Part shown: piece by piece, positions 11,560 to 22,400 of the stretch
How positions within the stretch are numbered: position 1 is the first letter of the stretch
Layout: every line of letters begins with the position of its first letter
DNA from: Symsagittifera roscoffensis
Taxonomy: Eukaryota; Xenacoelomorpha; Acoela; Convolutidae
Assembly: GCF_963678635.1 (NCBI RefSeq)
Contig: NC_087065.1
Span: 73,481,345-73,545,344 of the forward strand
Length of the DNA: 64,000 bases
Direction: 5' to 3'
Notes under the pieces: model-generated
What the model saw: only the letters and a program-made list of their open reading frames with translations
Told to the model about the DNA's origin: nothing
Database searches by the model: none
Position numbers and translations under genes: made by a program

Positions 11560-12731
11560 ATCCAGGTCTCGAAACTTTCTGTTTTTTTTTGAGGGAGGGC
11601 ATTCCCCTCGGTTAACAAATCGTAGACGAGACTGCAATTCCTCATACGATAGTTTTTTCAAAACTTCCCAAAAATTTGGTATAAAAGTTCTTAGAGTTTT
11701 GTTCCAGCCAGCATTCCAATTCTTGCAATTCCTCATACGATAATTTTTTCAAAACTTTCCAATAATTTGATCTAAAAGTTCTTACAGTTTTGTTCCAGCC
11801 AGCATTCTAATGTCTTGAACTTCTCCTTGATAAGTTGCTAGCATCATAGTGAGTTCGCCAAGTGGCAGGAAAGGCAAACTAAAAAAAATTTGGAAAATTT
11901 CTTGAATTTTTTGATCGTGCATATAAAAAGTATATAACCCAAATTCCTGAATTTTTGGCAAAATGCACTGGGAATAGAGAAACCAACAACCAGAATTTTA
12001 CGAGACGAAGAAAATTTTTCGATTAGCTTGTATGAAACCCGTCTCGTAGTCTGTGATAATATTTTCGGGCATGAAAGAAATTCCCGAAATTTCTTGAATT
12101 TTTTGGCGCAAAATGACAAAATTTTTTTGATGTATTTCCTCAGTTTTTTCGCCGAGTAAGGCCCTAACAACAGGAATTTTCCATTCTTTCGAGTACACAA
12201 ATATAGTGTAAATCTGATAAAAATGGAGGTGGAGCCATTTTAACAGTTCCATCAGCGAGAAAATTTTTTAAAAATGCCAAAAATTTTAGGCCAAAATCCA
12301 TCGCAAAAATCAAAATTTTATTTTCTTGATATAACAAGAATCGTTTCTTGCTCAATGTCATAGACCATGACGGATCAATTTTGATATCCGAGAAATTTTT
12401 TGGATTTTTTGGCCAAACTTTATTTCGTTTTCTGGTAATAAATCGGCGGGTTTTTTCGTAACTCGGAGGCAGAAAATTTTCTTTTTCGTCTTCGTTCTGC
12501 AATTCCTTGGAAAAATCTTGCAATTCGTTTCAATAAGATTTTTCAAGTTCGAAGTAGGGTCTGTTTCAAGTTTTTTTTGAGTTTTTCTCGAAATTTTTGA
12601 TAAGCTATTTCATCTTGGGGCGGTAAATGATTATGGTTAGAAGGTAAATTTATAATAAGAATTTTCTGTAAATCAATAGAAAGTCTGGATCCACAATTAT
12701 TGTCGATACATTTGTAATATTGAATAAACAC
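11560..12731 (-). pseudogene. Broken FLYWCH/MULE-type transposase
   Basis: Reading leftwards from 12731, successive frames give family hallmarks in the correct order. First comes a FLYWCH-like zinc-finger stretch (YYKCIDNNCGSRL...NHNHLPP). A linker with NFSDIKID follows, then the MULE transposase core (LIFAMDFGLKFL, FLADGTVKMAPP). Next are the LHYIC/YTIFVYSKEWKIPVVRALL region and the ENIITDYETGF stretch, with the second catalytic acid in TDYE. Near 11560-11720 a C-terminal tail (NFWEVLKKLSYEEL, then GECPPSKK) is visible. Several frame changes and stops separate these pieces, and a 91-bp tandem duplication lies in the 3' part. FLYWCH/MULE transposases move DNA transposons by cut and paste; this copy cannot encode an intact enzyme. 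Assignment rests on motif order recognised by eye. Confidence 0.7.
11630..11815. repeat. 91-bp tandem duplication inside the transposase relic
   Basis: 'ctcatacgat' starts at 11641 and again at 11732, with the following DNA up to 'ttgttccagccagcatt' repeated with a few substitutions. It duplicates part of the transposase C-terminal region. Confidence 0.75.
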
Positions 12732-12749
12732 TTTTTTTCGTTTTTTTTT

Positions 12750-14247
12750 TAAAGAAAATCACATCACTTTAGTTTTTCCCCTCGGTTTTTGCGTTGAACT
12801 TTTGAGAAATTCATTGAGAATGAACTGAGAAACAATTTGAAACTTGCTAAAAATGAGTTCAAGATTTGTTTACAAAGCGCCAAATAATGATACTCAACCC
12901 GAGAAATTACTGGTGCCTCAGTCTCAGCTAATTGCTTGTCAATCAAAGTCTGCTAAAAGCTACATATTTTAGTTTTTATGCTAAAAGGTTGGTTTGCTAA
13001 ACGATCGGTCCCCGCAGCAAATCTAAAAACACTACTTACAAAAATGTATCACAGCTGAGACAACAGTTGTTTAGCCAAACTATGTTTCATTTTGAATAAC
13101 ACATGCACTCATAATATGCATTCATAAAATTCAAAAATCTGTTGAAGTTTGTTAATATGCATTCATAAAATTCAATTCAAAAATCTGCTATATTGATCCT
13201 TTTTATCAGACAAAACAAGAAAGCTGTCTGAGTGTTCAATTTTGAGTCTGCTAAAAAACCGGTATGCTGAAATCACTTGACCCTTTGCTGCCATATATTT
13301 ACTTTTACCAACACAGGCCCCTCACTTGTATGTAACTCTCAGAGTTTTGACCTAACCGTTGCAATTTTTTCATGAAAACGTTCTAGGAAATGCATAAAAA
13401 ACGACACTTTTGTTCTGTTTTCAACGTCGAGAAAAAATTTGGACTTTTTACACTCCTTCTCTGTACTCCATTACCGCCACCTACTCCACTAATTAAGCTG
13501 AACTCCGAAGGGGAGGTTAAATTTGGGAAACGGGATAAATTTAAAAAATCAACACGCTTTGCTGACCTATTTTTGCATCGTCGAGAAATTTTTTGATACT
13601 TTTTTGAAATTTCGAGGCATAGGTTTTGGAGAAAGGAAAGGAGGTTTATTTTATGAGGAGTTTTGTTTTCACAAAGAAATAGAAAAAAAACAGTTTTAGA
13701 AATCGAGCAGGCTAAGAAAGCTTCAGAAGCTGTAATCTTTGGCGGAAAACTGGAAACAAAATAATACAGATTAAAAATCATTAGAAAAGATTTTGAATGG
13801 ACTATAATCGATATCAAGATTCTTGAAAAATTGTGAAATGTAATGAATTATAATCGATTGCGTGGTCTTTCAAACCTTGTTAAGAAAAGATACAATATTA
13901 AAGAAACTGTTATTTCGAGTTCAATTTTTTCTTTGAATTTTCTATACTTTCTCATATATCTTTTTAATTTTTTAAGTTTTAATTTTTTAGTTTTAATTTT
14001 TGGCCTCAAAAAACTGAATTTTTTACCTGAAAATTTTCCTAAAAACTTTTCAGATAGTTAAAAATCTGTCAGATGGCACGCTAAAAAACTGAACACTAAC
14101 CGAGTAAAAAACCCACCCCGAGCATAACTATTCCGACACTTTCAATATTGAACTTTGGCAGAGTAATGAAAAAAGGGCATTAGAGTCTTTTGGATCAGAT
14201 GATTCCGAAAACTGCCTCTTCGAAGTAGTACAAATTTTTTGATCTCG
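12750..14247. other. AT-rich spacer without a recognisable gene
   Basis: Contains 'aatatgcattcataaaattca', present twice around 13120-13180, and a 144-codon minus-strand open frame (13383-13817) with no recognisable domain or splice structure. I do not call a gene. Confidence 0.5.
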
Positions 14248-14384
14248 AATAGATAAAATTACAGGCATGTGATGAATGGAAAACATGTTTATGGAAAAAA
14301 ACATAATATTTTTTGTATCATAATATTATGTTTTTTCCCATAAACATGTTTTCCATTCATCACATGCCTGTAATTTTATCTATT
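14248..14384. repeat. Near-perfect 63-bp inverted repeat (long hairpin)
   Basis: 14248-14310 is the reverse complement of 14322-14384 with a single mismatch, around an 11-nt loop. The arm starts aatagataaaattacaggc. Such preserved pairing in otherwise drifting AT-rich DNA suggests a recent origin. If transcribed, it would form a long hairpin RNA. There is no open frame. Confidence 0.9.
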
Positions 14385-16432
14385 CTTTGGTTTGGCTAAA
14401 AAAGATTTTTATTGTACAATAAATAAATTAAACAGATGGAAAAAGAGAAGAGCTATTGTAACAAAAAAAATCATAAAGCGACACATGCTTGTTGAGAAAT
14501 TTTGTTGTGATTTATTTACCGTTTTTTGCAAACCAGTCATTTGTTACCTATTCATCTACCCGTACAAGTATACCGTTTCCTAAGCCACAGCCAAAGGTGA
14601 GTACATGGAATTTCAAACAGTGTGCGAGAACAATGACTTGAATGATTAACAGCTTTTTAGCAGCTCTGAATCATTCAAAACTTTAAAATATGCGCTCTTT
14701 TCAGATATATGGTTTTGCTTTTTCTCATTTCCACTCATACTTGGAGTTTGAAATCTAAAAACTAAATTGTCAAATTGCATTAAAAATTGGCGTGGTGAAC
14801 AAAAAAACTTTTGTGAACAGATTTTTCCTCCATACTTGTATAATCGTAGTAAATAGTTTCCAGGCGATATCTAGTTACCGAGTTATTCAAAAAACTTACA
14901 AACACAAATCTGATTTGCATGGGAGACATTATTTGGCCAGTACGGCCCGTTATCAGGTGTCTCATTAAGCGGAGAACAAAAAACAATAAATTACTTACTT
15001 CTGAGAACCAATGGATCGTTCTACTGGTAATTATTAATTACACGCACGCTTCGTTATACCTTCCTTTCAACCCTTTTCTATCATAAAAAAAAATATTTTT
15101 TTTTCTCAGAGAATGCCAATAAAGTCATTTTTTCAAAAAACTAATTTTCCAAAAACTTATGACTAGAACTAATCAATTGAATCAGAGACGACGCTTGCAA
15201 ACAACTGACTCAAGCGATAAAGTAATCTAAGACAATTTTGAACATTTTTCGAACTTAAGGTCTAATCGACCCACTGTTGCGTTTATTTCTATAACTACTT
15301 TTTATTTCATTTTCTCTTTGTATATTGTGTTAACTTCTTGTTCAGTTATGACATATGTCAATGGATCACTCTTGTCTAATTATTTTTTCCGTTAAATTCA
15401 TAATTTTGTGCGCAAAAAAGTTCATTTTCTGTATATATTTAATTTTCATGAATTAATTCATTGCTTAAGTCCATTCTGCGCTTATAAAAACATTGTAATT
15501 AGCATTCTGATTTGAATTTCCAATTCTGACAGTTTGGTTTTGTCGGTGTTTGCATAAACCAAAACTCAATATTGGATGTACTTTACATTGCATCAGCACG
15601 CACTTAAAACAAATAGGAAAATTTAGAACTTGAAATGTGGAGGAAAGTGGTACCAAGTACCAATTTTTTTAAGATTTAAAACTTGAGAGCTTGCAAGTAA
15701 GAGAACTGCTATTTCGTGCTGTCATGCATCATTAATTAACTTTTTCTTTCTTTCTTCAACTTAAAATTTTCTCACAAAAAAATTTTTTCTTCTGATATGA
15801 TTAGAGTTTCAATTATTTTCCCGTACTCACTTCATCCCTCTTTTTTGTTTTTAAGATTTTTGGCTGTCTCAACAAATCACAACCTCGAAAACCGTTCATG
15901 ATAAAATGGAATTAAAAAAGGGGGGAATGAGGAATGAGATATCAATTTTGGTTCCCTTTTTATGAATTGGTTATTTTTCAACATTTTTTAAACAAAATTT
16001 CACACAATATCGCCCCTCAGGGATTTGACACCCGGCTGAGCAAGAAAATACCACCTTTGTACTTTTTTTAGATATCAATTTTTGGCTGACTGACGCTAAA
16101 ATTTTTCCAAAGGCGCCAATATATACTAAATTTAAGGTGCGAGCTCGAGCCGAAAAACCCCGATTTTTTGGTCAACATTTTCCAAAACGTGCCTAAAAAC
16201 GTCTTTTTTGGCCTGTTTTTGCAAAATTTTGCCTGCCACGCAGATAATTTGGTCGAAACACGGTTTTTATCGCTATTTGTGAGAGCGCAATTCGACAATC
16301 AATTTGGTCGATCTAATAAAGAGGTCGCCAAAATTCTGGTAACTTTTTTGAAAATCCCCCCCTCGAGTAAATGCTTCGAATATATGCTATTGCTATCAAT
16401 GCTTCTAGGTTTTCAAGAATTACCAATAATCG
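14385..16432. other. Spacer upstream of the GTPase-VWA gene
   Basis: No recognisable coding segment. It should contain the promoter and any 5' untranslated exon of the gene starting at 16433. A 'ttttcaag' just before the start codon could be a splice acceptor, but nothing upstream confirms it. No clear TATA box could be assigned. Confidence 0.4.
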
Positions 16433-19400
16433 ATGGGCGAAGCTGTTGGTTCTATCCCGACAGACGAAGTCGGATCAAGAGATTGGCACGGTTCTGATTA
16501 CTCCAATACCAATTTCGTAATGATTCCCGAATCACAGAGATCAACCCAAAGTATTTGGAGTCATATTTATCCAAAACAGAACTGGTTCGAGGAGATGAAA
16601 ATATGCTTAGAACGAAACAAAACAGGGTCAGATGCTACCGAGTGGATTTTGTCCAACTTCTACAGGTGGGATAATTTGAGCAATCTTCAAGCTTGTGAAG
16701 ATCTGTCACCGAAACAAATACGATGTTTGACGTCTGTACTCCAAAAAACGTTCCTATCTTTTACAGCTGACAGAACCGTTCTCGTAGAAACTCTAAATTC
16801 AACTGGAGTAATGCACCGTCAAAATGTGCTGTCAACGTTCTTGCTTCACTTTTCGAAAGGAAACGATAAATTCCGAGAATTTTTAGTTTCCGAGAACCTC
16901 AAAGCACTTGTCGAACAGGAAGTTTTCGAGAAAATACGAAGAGCGTTTTTGGACCAAAACTCGGAAGATTCAGCGTCACGTGCAAAGAAACGAAGAAATA
17001 AACTCTTCGACCCCGTGGAAGAAGTCGAACAAATTTTAGTGAATTTGAGTTTGAATGAAGACGCTCGTAAAGAAGTTCTGGAAAAAATACTTTTGTTTGA
17101 TGATCTAACCACTTGTCTGAATGCGTGCGACGAACTAACAAGAAAGCAAATAAGAACTTTAGAGCAAAAACTTGAGTGTGTTTTCTATCAGCTGAAAACC
17201 ACCCCTGTTCCTTTACGATTGAATGAAACGGAGATCTTGAAACATGTAACAAAGGATCTACTGCTTTCAGACGAAGCAATCGATTGGTTGCAAATCTGGA
17301 TGTCCAAAATCAAATCATCGGGACCAGATCTCAACGAGATTGATAGGTGCGAAGATTTGACCAAGCGCCAGATTTCAAATCTCAAAGAGCGACTAAGTGA
17401 TTTCTACGGAGTAGACCAAAATTCCGGCAAAAAACGAAAGCGATCTGACCCGCGAGAAGACTTTTTGAGTCATCTGTCTGAAATACTGGTTTCTAACGGC
17501 ATCAATGATTCAGCTCAAAAATGGATACTCAAAGAAGCGCCGAAATTTGAGACTTTAGACTCATTGCATGATTGCGAAGATTTGACGACGAAACAGGCCC
17601 GGAAATTGAAAGAAGATCTTCGGGAATTGTTCGAAACTTTTAAATCAACAAATTGTGTTATTACAACATCTCACAAAAAATTTGTCTCTAGAACGCAACA
17701 AGAAGCTACAAATCAATTTTTACAAGTTCGAACGGAACATGTAAAGCCTACAAATTCTCAGGCAATTATTTCTGAGTCTCGTGTCTTTTTGGAAACGAGT
17801 TGCATGGAAGTTGATGAGAAGGATTCTGAAATATCATTCACACCGCTGATTTTATTTCACACCGAAATGCAGGAAAACTTCCTGGTTGAAAAGTTTGCTC
17901 TGTGTGAAGCAGGTGTGAAATATATTTGCGATTCGGTTCCTGAACATTTAAGAGGCGAGACCCCCGTTTTCTTCAAGTCAATTTCAGGAACCCCGGTCAT
18001 CGATTTCGCAACTTTGGACCAACAGAGTTTTGAATGCATTGGTCTTTTTGGTCCTCTGGAAGCCGTATTTAGAAACCTACAAGCATATATTTCCGAATCG
18101 AAATTGCAGGTTTTAGAACACGAATTAAAAGAACAAAAATCAGGACTATATTTAATCGAAGTTCAAAATAAGAGACGACAGTTTTTAGTTTTCTATTCTG
18201 AGAACGATTCCGATTTTGTATCCGTGAAGAAAGACTCGCGAGCCGTCCATTTATTGCGTTACATGAGTCAACTCACCAATAATGTAGTCATGTGTCTAGA
18301 TGAGAAATACCAGGAAAGATTGTCAAACGAAGGCGAAACAATTGACGTGAAAAACGACCGAAGAACGAAGTACAATCTGAAAAAACATGAACTTCAACCT
18401 GAAACTTTCGTTTTGAAAAACGTGGGAGTCCTAAGAAACAATTCGATAAACAACTCACAGCTATTTTGTTCACAAAATAGTTTGATTGCAGCAAAATTTG
18501 AGAAAGTTGAGCGCCAAGAAAAAACAAAACCTTTGAACAAGACGGGAAACGTTACAGAAATAGCAGAACTCATGGATTCCATGATTATTGAAGACTTTAG
18601 TTCGATTTCCGATGCTTTCAAAAGTGACTACACGAAGACATTTTTCCCGAGGAAGTTCGAGGAGTTCGAATCGGAAATTGCACAGAAAATTGAATCAATT
18701 CGACCACTAGAAGATACAAGCACTAATGATAGCGTCCTAACTTCGGTTGCTCTACACTTCGTCGAACTTTGTGGTTCGAAAATACAATTTGAAGTAGTAA
18801 AAAAATATTTCACTTCAAATTCTTCTCTTCTTCAAAATGATGATTTGGGGAAAAATCGAATCAATTTTTCCAGTCGCTCAATAAACGGACCACTTTCAAA
18901 GGAGGATGAAACATCTTTGAAAAAAGAAATTAAATCGGACGAAAATGAAAATAAGTTTGCTCTGGATAAATTTCTGCTTTGGAAAGCATTAGAAGATAAT
19001 GGAGGCTTGCCTGAAGCGTTTCTTGAAAAAGAATTTTCTGATACATCTTGGAATGACATCAGAGACTGCGCCATTAAACGTTTCAATAGCAGCATTTCTA
19101 GAGTGCTCCAATCTAGAGCCACAAAAAACCTTGACAGCCAAATGAAAAATTGTGAAGCCAAACTGGATTATTCAAACCTGCCAGAATTAGCCAAAACATG
19201 CATAGACATTTTTATTGAATGGATGTGTAATCTTGTCCAGCTATACAGCGAGAAAGCCAAGTTCGTAACGTTTTGTCGTCAAGAAGTGCAGGGCAAACTT
19301 GACCAAACTAAGAAACAGAAATTGGACCAACGCATTCAACAATTTTTCTATGAAACTTTCCTGAAGAAAAAAGTTGAACGCAGAGACACTGATCAAATTA

Positions 19401-22400
19401 ATTTGGCTAAAGTTCGACAAATAAGGGATTTAGTTGGCTATTCGAATGTCTCAGCCAAATATCAATGCTTGTACGAAAAGATTTCACTTGAGCCTGCAAA
19501 AACAAGGATTGAGATACATCACATGACTGTTAGTCGCGCGGAACATCAGCGTCTTGCGACATCGGATGATGTCCTAGATATCAGCCAGCTGGATTTCCCA
19601 CAAATTGCAACACTAGAGTTTCCAGAAACTGAGGAACTTCTTAACGCCTTCCCACTGGAAAACAACCTGATTTTATTGGTTTGCAATGTCGAAAAACTAT
19701 CAAAAACCGTTGTGCATAATCTGTCGAACGTCAATAAACCCGTTTTAGACATGCCATTTGGTAAAAATGTGAGCTCGGCGTCCTTCGACTACAAGTCAAG
19801 AGTCTTGGCTATTCAATCGATCATTGACCCTGGAATTGTGCATATGTTTAAGTTCGAAGAAGGTTTCAGCTCGCGACACAATTTAAGACTAGTTGATTTG
19901 AACAAACTGTTTGGCGTTGAGAAAATCGTGGCGTTGTGTTTGCAGCCAAATAGTAAATTTTTCTGGTTTGAGAGCGATGGCAGAATCCGTAAAATTGACT
20001 ACAAAAACAGTGCCATGGTTGAAGCTATCAAATTGGACGGCGTTGGTAAAACAACACTTAAATGCACTTCAGAAGGATCTTGTGTGGTTGCCATCAAAGA
20101 CGATGACGATGCATGGCCTGTTATGACAGACACTGGAAATACGCTACCAAGAGTCGAAGGCTTGTCCAGAGATGTTGCTATCTTCTCGCTATGCAACCAG
20201 ATCCTGGCTGTGACTTCTTTGGACTCCTACCTTTCTATTCATCAGATAATAGTTACGGGAGCTCAGCATGAAACAAAACTTAGCAAATCATCTTTGGACC
20301 ACCAGAAAACCGAGGGATTAGAAATGAACACTGGGGGCATCAAAGAACATTGGATCAATTACGTTTACTGGATGTACACAAAGTTTCCTTGCAACGATCT
20401 TTTGGCATCGAACCAAGCTGTCAACAACTTCTGGATTACTGTTGGGAAAAACAGTTCCGACATCCAGTCAAAAATTTCTCAAGAAATAAGACGAATTTTG
20501 AGAAAGATCCAGAAAACTCGAAAACCAACAGACTATTTGAAATTTCGCGAAAAAGATTTTGAGGAATCGCTCTCCGGCATCACAGATATTGAAGTATCTG
20601 GAATACCTATGGGTACTTTCCTTAAACGCCTAATAACTTTTGTCCCGATTCAAATTGCGCGGTGCCAGTCTAATCAATTTTCCATTTTGGATAATGGTCA
20701 GCCCGTATCTCTGGATTCTGTCAATGAAGTTTTTGATTTAATGGGAAAAATCAATTATGGATTCTATGAGAGCATTTTTAGGGCATGGCCTGGAAATATT
20801 AAAGTCATATCTTCAATGGGCAAGCAAACGACAGGGAAGAGCTATACCCTTAACCATCTGACAGGATCCTCATTCAATATTGCCGGAACCAGATGTACAG
20901 ACGGATGCTGGATGACCGTGAAAGAGCAAGATGATTGTCTCTACGTCATCTTAGACTTCGAAGGAATTGGTAGCTTCGAGAGAACTGAACAAGATGACAT
21001 GCTTTTATCCCTGTTCAACAGCGCAATTTCGACTACTACTATTTTTAAAACCGACAAAAGACTCGACAGAGATGTCGACAAAATGTTCAACAAGATCAAC
21101 ATGGGAAGCGATCAGCTTAAAGGAAATGAAAAAGTGTTTAAAGGGAAGTTCATGATTGTCATTAACGATGTCGCAGAACAAGATGTCAAGGACACCCCAA
21201 AAGAGTTCGAGGAAAAAATCAGCAACATTGTAAAAAAGAGTGAAAAAAACTTCATCGAGAACCTATACAACAGTGACTTCGAAATAATGGCGTTCCCAGC
21301 ATTTGAGAGCCGCGAATATTACGAGAGTACTTCAAATCTTCTCTCTATAGTGCTGGAAGAAATTAGGCCGGTTTTCACTTCAGGGCCAGACTTTTTAGAA
21401 ACTGTTAAATTACTAATGGCAAAACTGGCCATCAGTGATTTCTCACCCCTAGACCGTCAACAAATAGATGAAAGAGCGCAATCCATAAGATCTATGCTGA
21501 ACTTTGCTATCTATCTTGGACAAATATCCGACGAAAGTCCCAAGAAAAAAGAATTGGACTTGAAGAGCTTTGACGACTCGACGTTTAGGATCCCACTTGA
21601 GAAAGAAATCGATTTAGCCGGAGTGGGAAACGTAACACTGAATGATTTCGACACTGTCTTCAAAGAAAACCAACTTGAGAACACTGTGATGCAGTTCTTG
21701 GCCATAATGGAGCCCAATTGTGAAAACTTTGTCGAGTGGCGTAGTGGCCTCCAAAACTTCTTAAGGGAGACTATAATATTCAGATTTGAGCGAATTAAGC
21801 AATGGCTTGACGCCAACTTCCAAATATGGACTTCCAGAGATAATGCGGAGTATGATGACGTCATAAATATTGTCATGGAGAACCTTGAAAATCGAAAGAC
21901 ATGTTTTGAGCAGACATATAAGTTTTGCGAGGAGAAATGCACTGAATGTTTTTTGAAATGTACACAAATTGCCAACCACAAAAGCGGCCATAAGTGCTCG
22001 ACTAGCCACCTTTGCGCGGCCCAATGCGAATACTGTGAATTTGGCATGAACAAGTGTAAAATTCCTTTCGGCCATGATGGTAAACACGTGTGCAGAGAGA
22101 TGTACATCAATCATGTATGTAGCGAGTCCTGTAAGTTCAGCGAGTTAAACGGTTGTGATGGCGAATGTCAGAAAATCACTGGCCATGAAGACGAACATGC
22201 GTGTTCGGAGAAAAGACATCCCTGTAAAGAAGTTTGCACTCTAGATGGCTGCGACGGACGTTGCATCATTGACTGTGACGTAGACCACACTGTTCATAAG
22301 TGCACTAAGGAACAATGCATTAACAAGTGTTCCCTTCCCACATGCACAAATAAGTGTGCGGCTTTGGACCATTTTCATGGAACCAAATCCTCGAGTAAGT

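Noticed and set aside
13383-13817. 144-codon minus-strand gene
   Set aside because: No recognisable domain, AT-rich composition, overlapping frame on the other strand, no splice or poly(A) support.
16168-16497. 109-codon frame overlapping the start of the GTPase-VWA gene
   Set aside because: Different frame, no domain, and it is interrupted where the large ORF begins.
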